Shown one piece after another: positions 22,787 to 36,278 of a stretch of DNA of 64,000 bases. Where the stretch lies: positions 86,883-150,882 of the forward strand of contig JAKFYI010000030.1 in assembly GCA_021730985.1 (NCBI GenBank). Reading direction: 5' to 3'. Within the stretch, counting starts at the first letter, position 1. Every line of letters starts with the position of its first letter. Below the pieces are notes generated by a model. That model had not been told where the DNA came from and did not search any database. It saw nothing but the letters and a program-made list of their open reading frames with translations. Made by a program: the position numbers and the translations under genes. The stretch is from Hyphomicrobiales bacterium (GTDB lineage Bacteria > Pseudomonadota > Alphaproteobacteria > Rhizobiales > Xanthobacteraceae).

Positions 22787-23554
22787 CTAGCTCCTCACCC
22801 GGCCACCATCGACGTTCAGCGTTTGCCCGGTGATGAACGCCGCATCGTCGCTGGTGAGGTACGAGATCGTGCCCGCCAGATCGTCCGGCACTTCGGCCCG
22901 CTTGATCGCCTGGAACTGCGCGACGCTCTCGAATTCGTCATCCATCGTGGCGAAGCCGGGGCGCGGGGCGCGGCTCATCGCGCCCGGCGTTTTCGTCAGT
23001 CCCGGCGCGATCGCGTTCACGGTGATGCCGTGCGGACCAAGCTCCGACGCCAGCGCCCGCGTGAAGCCGATGATGCCGGCCTTGCTCGACACATAGTGCA
23101 CGAACCCGGTCACCACCGAGCCGACCGTGCTCGACGACATGCTGACGATGCGGCCCCAGCCGCGCTTCTTCATGCCGGGGACGAACGCCGAGCTGCACAG
23201 GAACACGCTGTCGAGGTTGATGCCGAGCAGACGCTTCCAGTCCGCGTAGGTCATGTCGTCGAACGATTGCTGCGGGAAGATGCCGGCGCAGTTGATCAGA
23301 ATATCGGCGCGGCCGAAGTGCTTCTGTACGTCGGCGGCCATCGCGGCCACCGAGTCAGGCGAGGACACATCGCACTTCGAAACGAAGGCATCGCGCCCGG
23401 CCTGCTGGACCAGCTTCACCGTCGCATCCGCCGCACCGATGTCGGCAATGGCGATGTGGACGCCCTCCTCGGCGAGACGTTTGGCAAACGCCTGCCCGAG
23501 GCCGTTGGCGGCGCCGGTGATGACTGCGACTTTGTCCTTGTGTCCCTTGGCCAT
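22787..23554 (-). CDS. SDR family NAD(P)-dependent oxidoreductase
   Basis: MAKGHKDKVAVITGAANGLGQAFAKRLAEEG; NCAG; YVSSKAG. Confidence 0.92.
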   Translation of the reverse strand: MAKGHKDKVAVITGAANGLGQAFAKRLAEEGVHIAIADIGAADATVKLVQQAGRDAFVSKCDVSSPDSVAAMAADVQKHFGRADILINCAGIFPQQSFDDMTYADWKRLLGINLDSVFLCSSAFVPGMKKRGWGRIVSMSSSTVGSVVTGFVHYVSSKAGIIGFTRALASELGPHGITVNAIAPGLTKTPGAMSRAPRPGFATMDDEFESVAQFQAIKRAEVPDDLAGTISYLTSDDAAFITGQTLNVDGGRVRS

Positions 23555-23634
23555 ATGCTCGTCCCCTCTTCTCGCGTGCGGTTGCCAGCCGGTGGTTGCC
23601 TCGATCATAGCCAACGTGTTTGCAAAATACTCGG

Positions 23635-23716
23635 TGTCATCGCCCGCGAAAGCGGGCGATCCAGTACACACCGATACGTCTGTGGTTACTGGATGCCCGC
23701 TTTCGCGGGCATGACA
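23635..23716. repeat. bipartite REP-like inverted repeat
   Basis: TCATCGCCCGCGAAAGCGGGCGATCCAGTA...TACTGGATGCCCGCTTTCGCGGGCATGA. Confidence 0.85.
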
Positions 23717-23735
23717 GCGGAGACGCGTTCGAGCC

Positions 23736-25136
23736 CTACATATGAATCGCGCGCTTCGCCACCGCGAGCGCCGCTTCCTTCACCGCCTCGGGCAGCGTCG
23801 GATGGGCGTGGCAGGTGCGCGCGATATCCTCAGACGAGGCACCGAACTCCATCGCCACCGCGGCCTCCGCAATCATGTTGCCGGCATCGGAGCCGACGAT
23901 GTGGACGCCGAGCACGCGGTCGGTCTTGGCGTCCGCCAGGATTTTCACGAAGCCATCGGTCTGCTGATTGGCCTTGGCGCGGCCGTTCGCGGTGAACGGA
24001 AACTTTCCGGCATTGTAGGCAATGCCCGCCTCCTTCAACTCGTCCTCGGTCTTGCCGACCGAAGCGATCTCCGGGAACGTGTAGACCACGTTCGGAATCA
24101 CGTCGTAGTTCACATGACCGGCGTGACCCGCGATCAGCTCGGCGGCGGCCATGCCCTCGTCCTCGGCCTTGTGCGCCAGCATGGGGCCCGCGATCACGTC
24201 GCCGATCGCGTAGATGCCCGGCACGCTGGTGGCGTAATGCGCGTCAACCGTGACGCGGCCGCGGTTGTCCTTGGTCACGCCGGCGGCCTCAAGCCCGAGC
24301 CCCTCGGTGAACGGCACGCGGCCGATTGCCACCAGCACCACGTCGGCCTCGATCGTTTCCGCCGCGCCGCCCTTGGCCGGCTCGATCTTGGCCTTCAGCG
24401 TCTTGCCGGCCGAATCGACGCCGGTGACCTTGCTGCCGAGCTTGAAGACGAGCCCCTGTTTCTCCAGCAGGCGCTGCGACTGGCGGCCGACCTCGCTGTC
24501 GAGACCGGGCAGAATGCGGTCGAGGAATTCCACCACCGTCACCTTGGCTCCAAGGCGCCGCCACACCGAGCCGAGCTCGAGACCGATCACGCCGGCGCCG
24601 ACCACGAGCAGATGGCCCGGCACCTGTGGCAAGGCGATCGCCTGATCCGAGGTGACGACGCGCTTGCCGTCGATCTCGATGCCTTTGAGCGGCGCCACCG
24701 CCGAACCCGTGGCGATGACAATGCTCTTGGTCTCCAGCGTCTGAGTCTTGCCATCGGCCGACGTCACCTCGACCTTGCCGGGAGCCGTAATGCGGCCCAC
24801 GCCGAACACCGAGTCGATCTTGTTCTTTTTGAGCAGGTAATCGACGCCCTTCACGTTGCCGTCGACCGCCTCGTCCTTGAACTTCAGCATGGTCGGCAGA
24901 TCGAGCTTGGGTGTGCTGACGCCGATGCCCATCTTGGCGAACGAGTGCCCGGCCTCCTCGAACATTTCGGAGGCGTGCAGCAGAGCCTTTGAAGGAATGC
25001 AGCCGACGTTGAGGCAGGTGCCGCCGTGGGCGCCGCGCTTTTCCACCACGGCGACCTTCAAGCCGAGTTGCGCCGCGCGGATCGCGCAGACGTAACCGCC
25101 GGGACCGGTGCCGATGACGATGAGATCGTAGGACAT
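23736..25136 (-). CDS. lpdA: dihydrolipoyl dehydrogenase
   Basis: [21 protein letters not shown] redox motif; GxGxxG FAD/NAD motifs. Confidence 0.96.
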   Translation of the reverse strand: MSYDLIVIGTGPGGYVCAIRAAQLGLKVAVVEKRGAHGGTCLNVGCIPSKALLHASEMFEEAGHSFAKMGIGVSTPKLDLPTMLKFKDEAVDGNVKGVDYLLKKNKIDSVFGVGRITAPGKVEVTSADGKTQTLETKSIVIATGSAVAPLKGIEIDGKRVVTSDQAIALPQVPGHLLVVGAGVIGLELGSVWRRLGAKVTVVEFLDRILPGLDSEVGRQSQRLLEKQGLVFKLGSKVTGVDSAGKTLKAKIEPAKGGAAETIEADVVLVAIGRVPFTEGLGLEAAGVTKDNRGRVTVDAHYATSVPGIYAIGDVIAGPMLAHKAEDEGMAAAELIAGHAGHVNYDVIPNVVYTFPEIASVGKTEDELKEAGIAYNAGKFPFTANGRAKANQQTDGFVKILADAKTDRVLGVHIVGSDAGNMIAEAAVAMEFGASSEDIARTCHAHPTLPEAVKEAALAVAKRAIHM

Positions 25137-25152
25137 GTGTTTACGCTCGCTG

Positions 25153-25295
25153 CTTCTTCACCTCTCCCCGTTGGGGAGAGGTCGATCCGAAGGCGAAGCC
25201 TGAGGATCGGGTGAGGGGGAACAAATCGCCGAGAGATGAGCCCCCTCACCCGCTCGCTTCGCTCGCGACCTCTCCCCAAAGGGGAGAGGTGAAGA
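25153..25295. repeat. long interspersed inverted repeat
   Basis: TTCTTCACCTCTCCCCgttGGGGAGAGGT...GGTGAGGGGG...CCCCCTCACC...ACCTCTCCCCaaaGGGGAGAGGTGAAGAA. Confidence 0.85.
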
Positions 25296-25300
25296 AAGAA

Positions 25301-26515
25301 TCACAAATCCAAAACAATCCGCGCCGGGTCTTCCAGCAATTCCTTGACCCGCACCAGGAACGTCACCGCCTCGCGGCCATCGACGATGCGGTGATCGTAG
25401 GACAGCGCGAGATACATCATCGGCCGGATTTCGATCTTGCCGCCGATCGCCACCGGCCGCTCCTGGATCTTGTGCATGCCGAGAATGCCGGACTGCGGCG
25501 CGTTGAGGATCGGCGTCGACATCAGCGAGCCGTACACGCCACCGTTGGTGATCGTGAAGGTGCCGCCCTGCATCTCGTCGATCTTGAGCGCGCCGTCACG
25601 GGCTCTCCGGCCGAAATCGGAAATCGCCTTCTCGATCTGCGAGAGCGAGAGATGGTCGGCGTCGCGCACCACCGGCACGACCAGGCCCTTCTCGGTGCCG
25701 ACCGCGATGCCAACGTGATAGTAGTTCTTGTAGATGAGGTCCGTGCCGTCGATCTCGGCGTTGACCGCGGGGATGTCCTTCAAAGCCTGCACACAGGCCT
25801 TCACGAAGAAACCCATGAAGCCCAGCTTGTTGCCGTGCTTTTTCTCAAACAGATCCTTGTACTGGTTGCGCATCGCCATCACGGCGCTCATGTCGACCTC
25901 GTTGAAGGTCGTGAGCATGGCGGCGGTGTTCTGCGCATCCTTCAGCCGCCGCGCGATAGTCTGGCGCAGCCGGCTCATCTTCACGCGCTCCTCGCGCGAG
26001 GCATCGTCGGCCGGCGATGGCGCGCGGACCGCCACCGCGGCGGCCGGAGCCGCAACGGGCGTCGGCGCGGACGCGGCCCGCTCGATCGCCGCCATCATGT
26101 CGCCCTTGGTGACGCGGCCGTCCTTGCCGGAGCCTGCGACAGCGCCGGGATCGACGCCGGTTTCCGTGGCGATGCGGCGCACCGACGGCGCCACCGGCGT
26201 GTCCGCTGTTGGAGCGGGTGCGGCGAGCTTTACCGGCGTCGCAGCCGTCGCGACAGCGGCCGGCTTGGCGGGCGCGCCCGCGCCTTCCTTGATCTGGCCG
26301 AGCAGCGCGCCGACCCCGACCGTTTCGCCGTCCTTCGCAGCGATCTCCGAGAGCACGCCGGCGGCGGGGGCCGGCACCTCGATGGTCACCTTGTCAGTTT
26401 CCAGTTCGACCAGCGGCTCGTCCACTGCGACGGCTTCGCCGGGCTTCTTGAACCATTTTCCGATGGTGGCCTCGGTGACGGATTCGCCGAGCGTGGGAAC
26501 GCGAATTTCAGCCAT
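25301..26515 (-). CDS. sucB: 2-oxoglutarate dehydrogenase E2 (dihydrolipoyllysine succinyltransferase)
   Basis: [64 protein letters not shown]. Confidence 0.96.
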   Translation of the reverse strand: MAEIRVPTLGESVTEATIGKWFKKPGEAVAVDEPLVELETDKVTIEVPAPAAGVLSEIAAKDGETVGVGALLGQIKEGAGAPAKPAAVATAATPVKLAAPAPTADTPVAPSVRRIATETGVDPGAVAGSGKDGRVTKGDMMAAIERAASAPTPVAAPAAAVAVRAPSPADDASREERVKMSRLRQTIARRLKDAQNTAAMLTTFNEVDMSAVMAMRNQYKDLFEKKHGNKLGFMGFFVKACVQALKDIPAVNAEIDGTDLIYKNYYHVGIAVGTEKGLVVPVVRDADHLSLSQIEKAISDFGRRARDGALKIDEMQGGTFTITNGGVYGSLMSTPILNAPQSGILGMHKIQERPVAIGGKIEIRPMMYLALSYDHRIVDGREAVTFLVRVKELLEDPARIVLDL

Positions 26516-26542
26516 GACAATCGCCTTATCGTTTTCACTCAC

Positions 26543-26616
26543 CGTCATCGTCCGCGAAAGCGGACGATCCAGTAACCACCTGCGATTGCTGGGTCCCCGC
26601 TTTCGCGGGGACGACA
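26543..26616. repeat. bipartite REP-like inverted repeat between sucA and sucB
   Basis: CGTCATCGTCCGCGAAAGCGGACGATCCAGTA...TGCTGGGTCCCCGCTTTCGCGGGGACGAC. Confidence 0.85.
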
Positions 26617-26623
26617 GTCGTGA

Positions 26624-29578
26624 CTACCCCAATGCCTCGTCGAGCAATTGCTTCAACTGCTGGAGATGCTTCGACATCTGCCCGACCGCGGTCGAAGCGG
26701 AAGCAGGCCGGGTCGCGTAGCGCGGCCGCTTGTTCTTCGCTTCGATCTGGTTGAGCACCCATTCGAGATAGTGCTCGACGAAGTGCCACGCGCCCATGTT
26801 GCGCGGCTCTTCCTGGCACCACACGATCTCGGCCTGCTTGAAGCGCGACAACTCGGTCACCAGCGCCTTGGTCGGGAACGGATAGAGCTGCTCGACGCGC
26901 AGGATGTACATGTTGTCGAGGCCGCGCTTCTCGCGTTCTTCGTACAGGTCGTAATAGACCTTGCCGCTGCACAGGATGACGCGGCGGATCTTGTCGTCGG
27001 GAACAAGCTTGATCTTCTCGTTCGGCAGCAACTGCGCGTCGTCCCACAGCACGCGATGGAACGACGTGCCGTCCGTCATTTCGTCGAGTCGCGACACCGC
27101 GCGCTTGTGGCGCAGCAGCGACTTCGGCGTCATCAGGATCAGCGGCTTGCGGATTTCGCGGCGTAGCTGCCGGCGCAGGATGTGGAAGTAGTTCGCAGGC
27201 GTCGAGCAGTTGGCAACCTGCATGTTGTCCTCGGCGCACATCTGCAGGAAGCGCTCGAGCCGCGCGGAGGAATGCTCCGGACCCTGCCCTTCGTAGCCGT
27301 GCGGCAACAGGCACACGAGGCCCGACATGCGAAGCCACTTGCGCTCGCCCGAGGAGATGAACTGGTCGAACAGCACCTGCGCGCCGTTGGCGAAGTCGCC
27401 GAACTGCGCCTCCCACAAGGTCAGCGCGTTCGGCTCGGCCAGCGAATAGCCGTACTCGAAACCGAGCACCGCCTCTTCCGAGAGCATCGAGTTGATGACC
27501 TCGAAACGGCCTTGTGTCGCGGAGAGGTGATTGAGCGAGGTGTGGCGGGCCTCGCTCTCCTGGTCGATCAGCACCGCATGGCGCTGCGAGAACGTGCCGC
27601 GCTCGACGTCCTGGCCGGAGAACCGCACCGGATGGCCTTCGAGCAGCAGCGAGCCCAGCGCCAAAGCCTCGGCGGTGGACCAGTCGATGCCCTCGCCGGT
27701 CTCGATCGACTTGGCGCGCGCGTCGAGGAACCGCTGAATCGTGCGATGGACACGGAAGTCCGGCGGCACCGAGGCGATCTTCTTGCCGATGTCCTTGATC
27801 GTATCGACGGCCACGCCCGTGTTGCCGCGGCGCGGATCGTCCACCGCGCCGGCGCTCTTCATGCCGGCCCAGCGGCCGTCGAGCCAGTCGGCGCTGTTCG
27901 GCTTGTAGCCGTTCGACGCCTCCTGTTCGGCGTCGAGCCGGGCGCGCCAGTCGGCTTTCATCTTCTCGACTTCGCCTTCGGTGACGACACCCTCGCCGAT
28001 CAGGCGCTTGGAGTAGATCTCCAGCGTCGAAGCGTGCGCGCGGATTTTCTTGTACATCAGCGGCTGGGTGAACGACGGCTCGTCGCCCTCGTTGTGACCG
28101 AACCGCCGGTAGCAGAACATGTCGATGACGACCGGCTTCTGGAATTTCTGCCGGAACTCGGTCGCGACCTTGGCCGCGTACACCACCGCCTCGGGATCGT
28201 CGCCGTTGGCGTGGAAGATCGGCGCCTCGATCATCTTGGCGATGTCGGTCGGATACGGCGACGAGCGCGAGTAGCGCGGGTACGTCGTAAAGCCGATCTG
28301 GTTGTTGACGATGAAATGCACCGAGCCGCCGGTGCGGTGACCGCGCAGATCGGACAGGCCGAAGCACTCCGCGATGACGCCCTGACCGGCAAACGCAGCA
28401 TCGCCGGAGATCAGCAGCGGCATCACCATGGTGCGGTCTTCGCGCGTCGCGCCATGCTGGTCCTGCTTCGCGCGCACCTTGCCGAGCACCACCGGATTGA
28501 CGATTTCGAGATGCGACGGGTTGGCGGTGAGCGACAGATGCACCTGGTTACCGTCGAACTCGCGGTCCGAAGATGCGCCGAGGTGATACTTCACGTCGCC
28601 AGAGCCTTCGATCTCGTCAGGCGACGCCGATCCGCCCTTGAACTCATGGAAGATGGCGCGGTGCGGCTTGCTCATCACCTGCGACAGCACGTTGAGCCGG
28701 CCGCGATGCGCCATGCCGACGATGATCTCTTTGACGCCGAGCGCGCCACCGCGCTTGATGATCTGTTCCAGCGCCGGGATCATCGACTCGCCGCCGTCGA
28801 GGCCGAACCGCTTGGTGCCGGTGAACTTCAGGTCGCAGAACCGCTCGAAGCCTTCGGCCTCGACCAGCTTGTTGAGGATCGCGCGCTTGCCCTCGCGGGT
28901 GAAGGTAATCTCCTTGTCGCGGCCCTCGATGCGCTCCTGCAACCAGGCCTTCTGGGCCGGGTCGGACATGTGCATGAACTCGACGCCGAGCGTCTGGCAG
29001 TAGGTGCGGCGCAGGATCGCGACGATCTCGCGGATCGAGGCAAACTCCAGGCCGAGCACCTTATCGAGGAAGATCTTGCGGTCCATGTCCGCGTCGGTGA
29101 AGCCGTAGGAGCGCGGATCGAGCTCCTCCTCGTTCTTCTCCGGCTCGATCTCCAGCGGGTCGAGCTTGGCGTGGAAATGGCCGCGCACGCGGTAGGCGCG
29201 GATCAGCATCAGCGCGTGGATGGCGTCGCGCGTCGCGCGCAACGCGTCGGGCGATGTGAGCTCGACGCCCTTGGCCTGCGCCTTGGCCTTGAGCGTGTCG
29301 CCGACCTTTTTCTCGACCGCACCCCAGTCGCCGGTCAGCGCGGCAATCAGCTCGCTATCGGCATGGGGAAGGTTGGGCCGCTGCCAGGATGGGCCACTGC
29401 CGTTCGAGGGGGCGTCCGAGCCGGAGTCCTTGAGACTCTGGAAGAACGCCTGCCACTCGGCATCGACCGAGCGCGGGTCGGTGGCATAGCGGGCCTGAAG
29501 ATTTTCGATATAGGTGGCGTTGCCGCCATAAAGAAACGACGTGTGTGCGAACGCAGCGTTCGCGTCTTGGCGAGACAT
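26624..29578 (-). CDS. sucA: 2-oxoglutarate dehydrogenase E1
   Basis: 984 aa; GMAHRGRLNVLSQVMSKPHRAIFHEF, FCYRRFGHNEGDEPSFTQPLMY. Confidence 0.97.
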   Translation of the reverse strand: MSRQDANAAFAHTSFLYGGNATYIENLQARYATDPRSVDAEWQAFFQSLKDSGSDAPSNGSGPSWQRPNLPHADSELIAALTGDWGAVEKKVGDTLKAKAQAKGVELTSPDALRATRDAIHALMLIRAYRVRGHFHAKLDPLEIEPEKNEEELDPRSYGFTDADMDRKIFLDKVLGLEFASIREIVAILRRTYCQTLGVEFMHMSDPAQKAWLQERIEGRDKEITFTREGKRAILNKLVEAEGFERFCDLKFTGTKRFGLDGGESMIPALEQIIKRGGALGVKEIIVGMAHRGRLNVLSQVMSKPHRAIFHEFKGGSASPDEIEGSGDVKYHLGASSDREFDGNQVHLSLTANPSHLEIVNPVVLGKVRAKQDQHGATREDRTMVMPLLISGDAAFAGQGVIAECFGLSDLRGHRTGGSVHFIVNNQIGFTTYPRYSRSSPYPTDIAKMIEAPIFHANGDDPEAVVYAAKVATEFRQKFQKPVVIDMFCYRRFGHNEGDEPSFTQPLMYKKIRAHASTLEIYSKRLIGEGVVTEGEVEKMKADWRARLDAEQEASNGYKPNSADWLDGRWAGMKSAGAVDDPRRGNTGVAVDTIKDIGKKIASVPPDFRVHRTIQRFLDARAKSIETGEGIDWSTAEALALGSLLLEGHPVRFSGQDVERGTFSQRHAVLIDQESEARHTSLNHLSATQGRFEVINSMLSEEAVLGFEYGYSLAEPNALTLWEAQFGDFANGAQVLFDQFISSGERKWLRMSGLVCLLPHGYEGQGPEHSSARLERFLQMCAEDNMQVANCSTPANYFHILRRQLRREIRKPLILMTPKSLLRHKRAVSRLDEMTDGTSFHRVLWDDAQLLPNEKIKLVPDDKIRRVILCSGKVYYDLYEEREKRGLDNMYILRVEQLYPFPTKALVTELSRFKQAEIVWCQEEPRNMGAWHFVEHYLEWVLNQIEAKNKRPRYATRPASASTAVGQMSKHLQQLKQLLDEALG

Positions 29579-29832
29579 GTTGAATCCTTCGGCGAGGCAC
29601 TGACCTCGGGCCGGCGGCGCATAGGCAAGAGAGCCCGCAACCTCCGACTGGGAATCTATGACTCAGATCTATGACGCTTGAAAGGCTGCGAAAGACCAAA
29701 AGCGCTGATTTCGAACTTCAGGGCTTTCGCCAGCGGCTACCGATCCGGGTCGGGGACGGTGATAGCTTGATTCCCGCCGAATCCATTGCCGCAATTTTGA
29801 CCGGGGCCACCGGCCCCGGCCGGCAGTCCGGG

Positions 29833-30717
29833 TCAGCCCCTCAGGACTTCCATCAGCGTCTTGCCGATCCGGGCCGGCGACGGCGAAACCCTGATCCCGG
29901 CGGATTCCATCGCTTCGGTCTTGGACCCCGCATCGCCCTTACCACCGGCGATAATCGCGCCGGCGTGGCCCATCCGCCGTCCGGGAGGGGCGGTGCGGCC
30001 GGCAATGAAGCCCACCATCGGCTTCTTGCGGCCCTTCTTGGCCTCGTCTTTCAGGAACTGGGCCGCGTCCTCCTCGGAGGCGCCGCCGATTTCCCCGATC
30101 ATCACAATGGCTTCGGTCTGCTTGTCGGCCAGGAACAGCTCCAGCCCGTCGATGAAATCCATGCCCTTGACCGGATCGCCGCCGATGCCGAGCGCGGTGG
30201 TCTGGCCCAGCCCCTCTGCTGATGTCTGGAACACCGCCTCGTAGGTCAGCGTGCCGGAGCGCGACACGATGCCGACTTTGCCGGGCTTGAAGATTGACGC
30301 TGGCATAATCCCGATCTTGCAGGCGCCGGCCGTCATCACGCCGGGACAGTTCGGGCCGATCAGCCGCGACTTCGACCCGCACAACGAGCGCTTGATCTTG
30401 ACCATATCGGCAACCGGAATGCCTTCCGTGATGCAGACGATCAGCGCGATCTCCGCCTCGATCGCCTCGGCGATGGCGTCGGCCGCGCCCGGCGGCGGCA
30501 CATAGATCACCGATGCGTCGGCGCCGGTTTTTTCCTTCGCCTCCTGCACGGTGTCGAACACCGGCAGGCCGAGATGCGTCGAGCCGCCTTTGCCCGGCGA
30601 TGTCCCGCCGACCATCTTGGTCCCGTAGGCGATCGCCTGCTCGGAATGGAAGGTGCCGTTCTTGCCGGTGAAGCCCTGGCAGATGACCTTGGTGTTCTGA
30701 TCGACGAGGATGCCCAT
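29833..30717 (-). CDS. sucD: succinyl-CoA ligase subunit alpha
   Basis: [54 protein letters not shown]. Confidence 0.97.
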   Translation of the reverse strand: MGILVDQNTKVICQGFTGKNGTFHSEQAIAYGTKMVGGTSPGKGGSTHLGLPVFDTVQEAKEKTGADASVIYVPPPGAADAIAEAIEAEIALIVCITEGIPVADMVKIKRSLCGSKSRLIGPNCPGVMTAGACKIGIMPASIFKPGKVGIVSRSGTLTYEAVFQTSAEGLGQTTALGIGGDPVKGMDFIDGLELFLADKQTEAIVMIGEIGGASEEDAAQFLKDEAKKGRKKPMVGFIAGRTAPPGRRMGHAGAIIAGGKGDAGSKTEAMESAGIRVSPSPARIGKTLMEVLRG

Positions 30718-30718
30718 G

Positions 30719-31888
<1,170 letters not shown>

Positions 31889-31946
31889 GCCGCGTCCCCC
31901 AATCCCACTTTGCAGCCCGGGCAAGCAAATCGGCCCGGGACCGAAT

Positions 31947-33005
<1,059 letters not shown>

Positions 33006-33116
33006 TTAGACGCCACGCGGGTTTTGTCCGCGTCTCTCCCTTCCTGCTATTATTAATACATTATTCCAGAGAGCAAGGCCCAAGTCGGCTTGTTGCAGTG
33101 CGAGATTTCAAAATCC

Positions 33117-36100
33117 TCAGTGCGGGATGGTCGGTGCGGCGTGGCCGGGTTGCGGAATGGGTTTGGCCTTGGGCTTCAGCTTTTCGCGGGCGCGCTGGAA
33201 AACGACGTACAGCAGCGGGATCAGGAATATGCCGAGGAACGAGGCAGCGATCATGCCGCCGAACACCGCGGTGCCGACGCCGCGCCGGCTGAGCATTCCG
33301 GCGCCGGTCGCGATCACCAGCGGAATGAGTCCGGCGATGAAGGCAAAGCTCGTCATCATCACCGCGCGGAAACGCTCGCGGGCGCCCTCGATCGCGGCGT
33401 CCTCGATGCTGAGCCCGTGCTCACGCCGCTCCTTGGCATACTCCACGATCAGAATGCCGTTCTTGGCGGCGAGCGCGATCAGCACCACAAGACCGATCTG
33501 CGCATAGACGTCGTTGGGCAGCCCAAACAGCAGCAGCGCGGTCATCGATCCGGCGACGCCGACCGACACCGAGAGCAGCACTGGCACCGGGATCGCCGTG
33601 CTCTCGTACAAGCCGACCAAGAACAGGTAGGCGAACACGATGGCCAGCCCGAGGATGACCGTGGTCTTGCCGGCCGCTTCCTTCTCCTGCAGCGCCGTAC
33701 CGGTCCACTCGAAGCCGTAGCCGCGCGGCAGCGTCGCCGCGGAAACGCGCTCCATCGCCGCGATCGCATCGCCGGACGAATAACCCGGCCCCGAACCGCC
33801 CATCAGCGTGACGCTGCGGAAGTTGTTGTAACGCACCACCGACTGCGGTCCGAGCACCAGCCGCACGTCGGCGAAGGCGCGCACCGGCACCATCTCGCCC
33901 TTCGCGTTGCGCACGTTGATGCGATAGATGTCGGCTATGCGCGCGCGCTCGATGGCCTCGCCCTGAATCACCACCTGCCAAGTGCGGCCGAACAGGTTGA
34001 AGTCGTTGACATAGGCGCTGCCCAGAACCGATTGCAGCGCATTGAAGACTTCGGACAGGTCGATGCCGAGCGTCTGAACCTTCTCGCGGTCGATATCGAG
34101 ATAGAGCTGCGGCGTGCTGGCACTGTAGGTCGTGAACACGCGGGCCAGCGCCGGATTCTGGTTGGCCGCGAACATCATGCCGCGCGCGACCGCCGCGATT
34201 TCGGCGGGCGGCGCGCCGGTGAGACTCTGGAGTTGATATTCGAAGCCTGAGCCGGTGCCGAGACCGATGATCGGCGGCAGGTTGTAAGCGAACACGATCG
34301 CTTCCTGGATCGTCTGAAACTGACCCATCAGCCGGCCGATAATGCCGTTGACGCCTTGCGCCGGGTCTTTGCGCTCATCGAACGGCTTGAGCAGCATGAT
34401 GATCAGTGCGCTGTTGGACTTGGTGAGGCCGTCGATCAGGCTGAAGCCGACAACCGAGGTAACACTTTCAACCCCCGGCGTGTTGCGCGCGATTTCCTCG
34501 ACCCGCTTGACCACCGTCTCGGTACGCCCGACCGAAGCACCCTCCGGCAATTGCACCTCGGCAAACACGGCGCCCTGGTCCTCGGACGGCAGGAAGCCGG
34601 TCGGCGTGACCTTGAAGAGCCAGCCGGCGCCGGCCATCACCGCGACGAGCACCAGCAGACTGAACATGGCAAGGCGCACCGTCTTGCGGACCACGAGGGT
34701 GTAGCCGTCACGCGCCTTGTCGATGCCGCGCAAAATGTAGCCCAAGACACCGCGCTTGGGTCCGGGATGCGCCCGCAGGAACACAGCGCAAAGTGCGGGC
34801 GAAAGCGTCAGCGCGTTGAGCGCCGAGATGATCATGGACACCGACACCGCAACGGCGAACTGGCGGAACAGCTCGCCGGAAATGCCGGGAATGAATGCCA
34901 CCGGCACGAACACCGAGAGCAGCACCAGCGTGATGGCGATGATCGGCGCGGTGATCAGTTGCATGGCGCGGTTCGCTGCTTCCGAGGGCGACAGCGTCGG
35001 GTCTTTCTCAAGCTCCGCCTCGACCGCCTCGACCACAACGATGGCGTCGTCCACGACAATGCCGATCGCCAGCACAAGTGCCAGCAGCGACACCGTGTTG
35101 GCCGAATAGCCCAGCGCCAACATCACCGCGAAGGTGCCGATCAGCGAAACCGGGACGGCCACCAGCGGAATGATCGTGGCCCGCACGTTGCCGAGGAACA
35201 GGAACACGACGACCACCACCAGAGCGAATGCCTCGAACAGCGTGTGCAGCACGCCCTTGATGCTTTCGCTGACGAAGACCGTGGTGTCGTAGGTGATCTT
35301 GTATTGGACCCCGTCCGGGAACGAGCCCTTGAGCTCGGCCAGCTTTGCCTTCACGGCCTCGGCGGTGGAGAGTGCGTTGCCGCCGGGCGACTGGAACAGG
35401 CCCATCACCACGGCAGGGCTGCCGTCCTGCCGCCCGCGCGATTCCGACAGCCGGGCGGCGAGCTCGACCCGCGCCACGTCGCTGACCTTGACGAACGATC
35501 CATCCGGATTGGCGCGCACGACGATGCCGCCGAATTCCTCGACGGACGAGAGGCGGCCCTTGGTCTGGATGTTGAGCTGGAACTGCTGGTCGGGCAGCGC
35601 CGGTTGCGCGCCGATGCGTCCGATGGCGGCCTGGATGTTCTGCCGGCCGATGGCGTTGGCAATGTCCTTCGGCGTCAGCCCGAAGCTCGTCAGGCGGTCG
35701 GTGTTGAGCCACACCGTCATGCTGTAGTCGGACGGCGTGAACAGCGTGACGTCACCGATGCCATTGATTCGCTTGAGCTGGTCGATGATGTTGATGGTGG
35801 CGTAATTTGACAGAAAAAGCTGGTCGTAGCGACCATCCGGCGAATACAGCGCGATCACCTGGAGCAGCGCCGACGACTTTTTCTTGATGCTGACGCCTTG
35901 GGCCTTGACCTCGGCGGGCAATCGCGGCTCGGCAAGGCTCACCCGATTCTGCACCAGCACGTTGTTGATGTCGGGATTGGTCCCGACCGCGAAGGTGACG
36001 GTCAGGGTGTAGCTGCCGTCGCTGCCACTGGTCGATTTCATGTAAAGCGCGCGATCGACGCCGATCACCTGCGCTTCGATCGGCTGCGCGACGGTCGCCT

Positions 36101-36275
36101 CCACCACCTCCGCACTGGCGCCGGCGTAGGTGCCCTTTACTTCGATCTGCGGCGGCACGATCTCGGGGAATTGCGCGATCGGAATCTGGCTGAGCGCGAC
36201 CAGTCCGGCGAGCGTGATGACGATCGAAATGACGGCCGCGAGCCGTGGCCGCGCGATGAAGACCGCGGAGATCAT
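33117..36275 (-). CDS. RND (AcrB/MexB-type) efflux permease
   Basis: 1052 aa; [14 protein letters not shown]..., [18 protein letters not shown]. Confidence 0.95.
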   Translation of the reverse strand: MISAVFIARPRLAAVISIVITLAGLVALSQIPIAQFPEIVPPQIEVKGTYAGASAEVVEATVAQPIEAQVIGVDRALYMKSTSGSDGSYTLTVTFAVGTNPDINNVLVQNRVSLAEPRLPAEVKAQGVSIKKKSSALLQVIALYSPDGRYDQLFLSNYATINIIDQLKRINGIGDVTLFTPSDYSMTVWLNTDRLTSFGLTPKDIANAIGRQNIQAAIGRIGAQPALPDQQFQLNIQTKGRLSSVEEFGGIVVRANPDGSFVKVSDVARVELAARLSESRGRQDGSPAVVMGLFQSPGGNALSTAEAVKAKLAELKGSFPDGVQYKITYDTTVFVSESIKGVLHTLFEAFALVVVVVFLFLGNVRATIIPLVAVPVSLIGTFAVMLALGYSANTVSLLALVLAIGIVVDDAIVVVEAVEAELEKDPTLSPSEAANRAMQLITAPIIAITLVLLSVFVPVAFIPGISGELFRQFAVAVSVSMIISALNALTLSPALCAVFLRAHPGPKRGVLGYILRGIDKARDGYTLVVRKTVRLAMFSLLVLVAVMAGAGWLFKVTPTGFLPSEDQGAVFAEVQLPEGASVGRTETVVKRVEEIARNTPGVESVTSVVGFSLIDGLTKSNSALIIMLLKPFDERKDPAQGVNGIIGRLMGQFQTIQEAIVFAYNLPPIIGLGTGSGFEYQLQSLTGAPPAEIAAVARGMMFAANQNPALARVFTTYSASTPQLYLDIDREKVQTLGIDLSEVFNALQSVLGSAYVNDFNLFGRTWQVVIQGEAIERARIADIYRINVRNAKGEMVPVRAFADVRLVLGPQSVVRYNNFRSVTLMGGSGPGYSSGDAIAAMERVSAATLPRGYGFEWTGTALQEKEAAGKTTVILGLAIVFAYLFLVGLYESTAIPVPVLLSVSVGVAGSMTALLLFGLPNDVYAQIGLVVLIALAAKNGILIVEYAKERREHGLSIEDAAIEGARERFRAVMMTSFAFIAGLIPLVIATGAGMLSRRGVGTAVFGGMIAASFLGIFLIPLLYVVFQRAREKLKPKAKPIPQPGHAAPTIPH

Positions 36276-36278
36276 TGT

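Noticed and set aside
25153-25295. Miniature transposon with target-site duplication
   Set aside because: Long inverted arms are present but no clear direct-repeat TSD was visible; called interspersed repeat only.
26535-28367. 610-aa minus ORF overlapping sucA in another frame
   Set aside because: Arg-rich out-of-frame translation of sucA.
27182-29674. 830-aa + strand ORF
   Set aside because: Antisense to sucA; shadow ORF with no recognisable motif.
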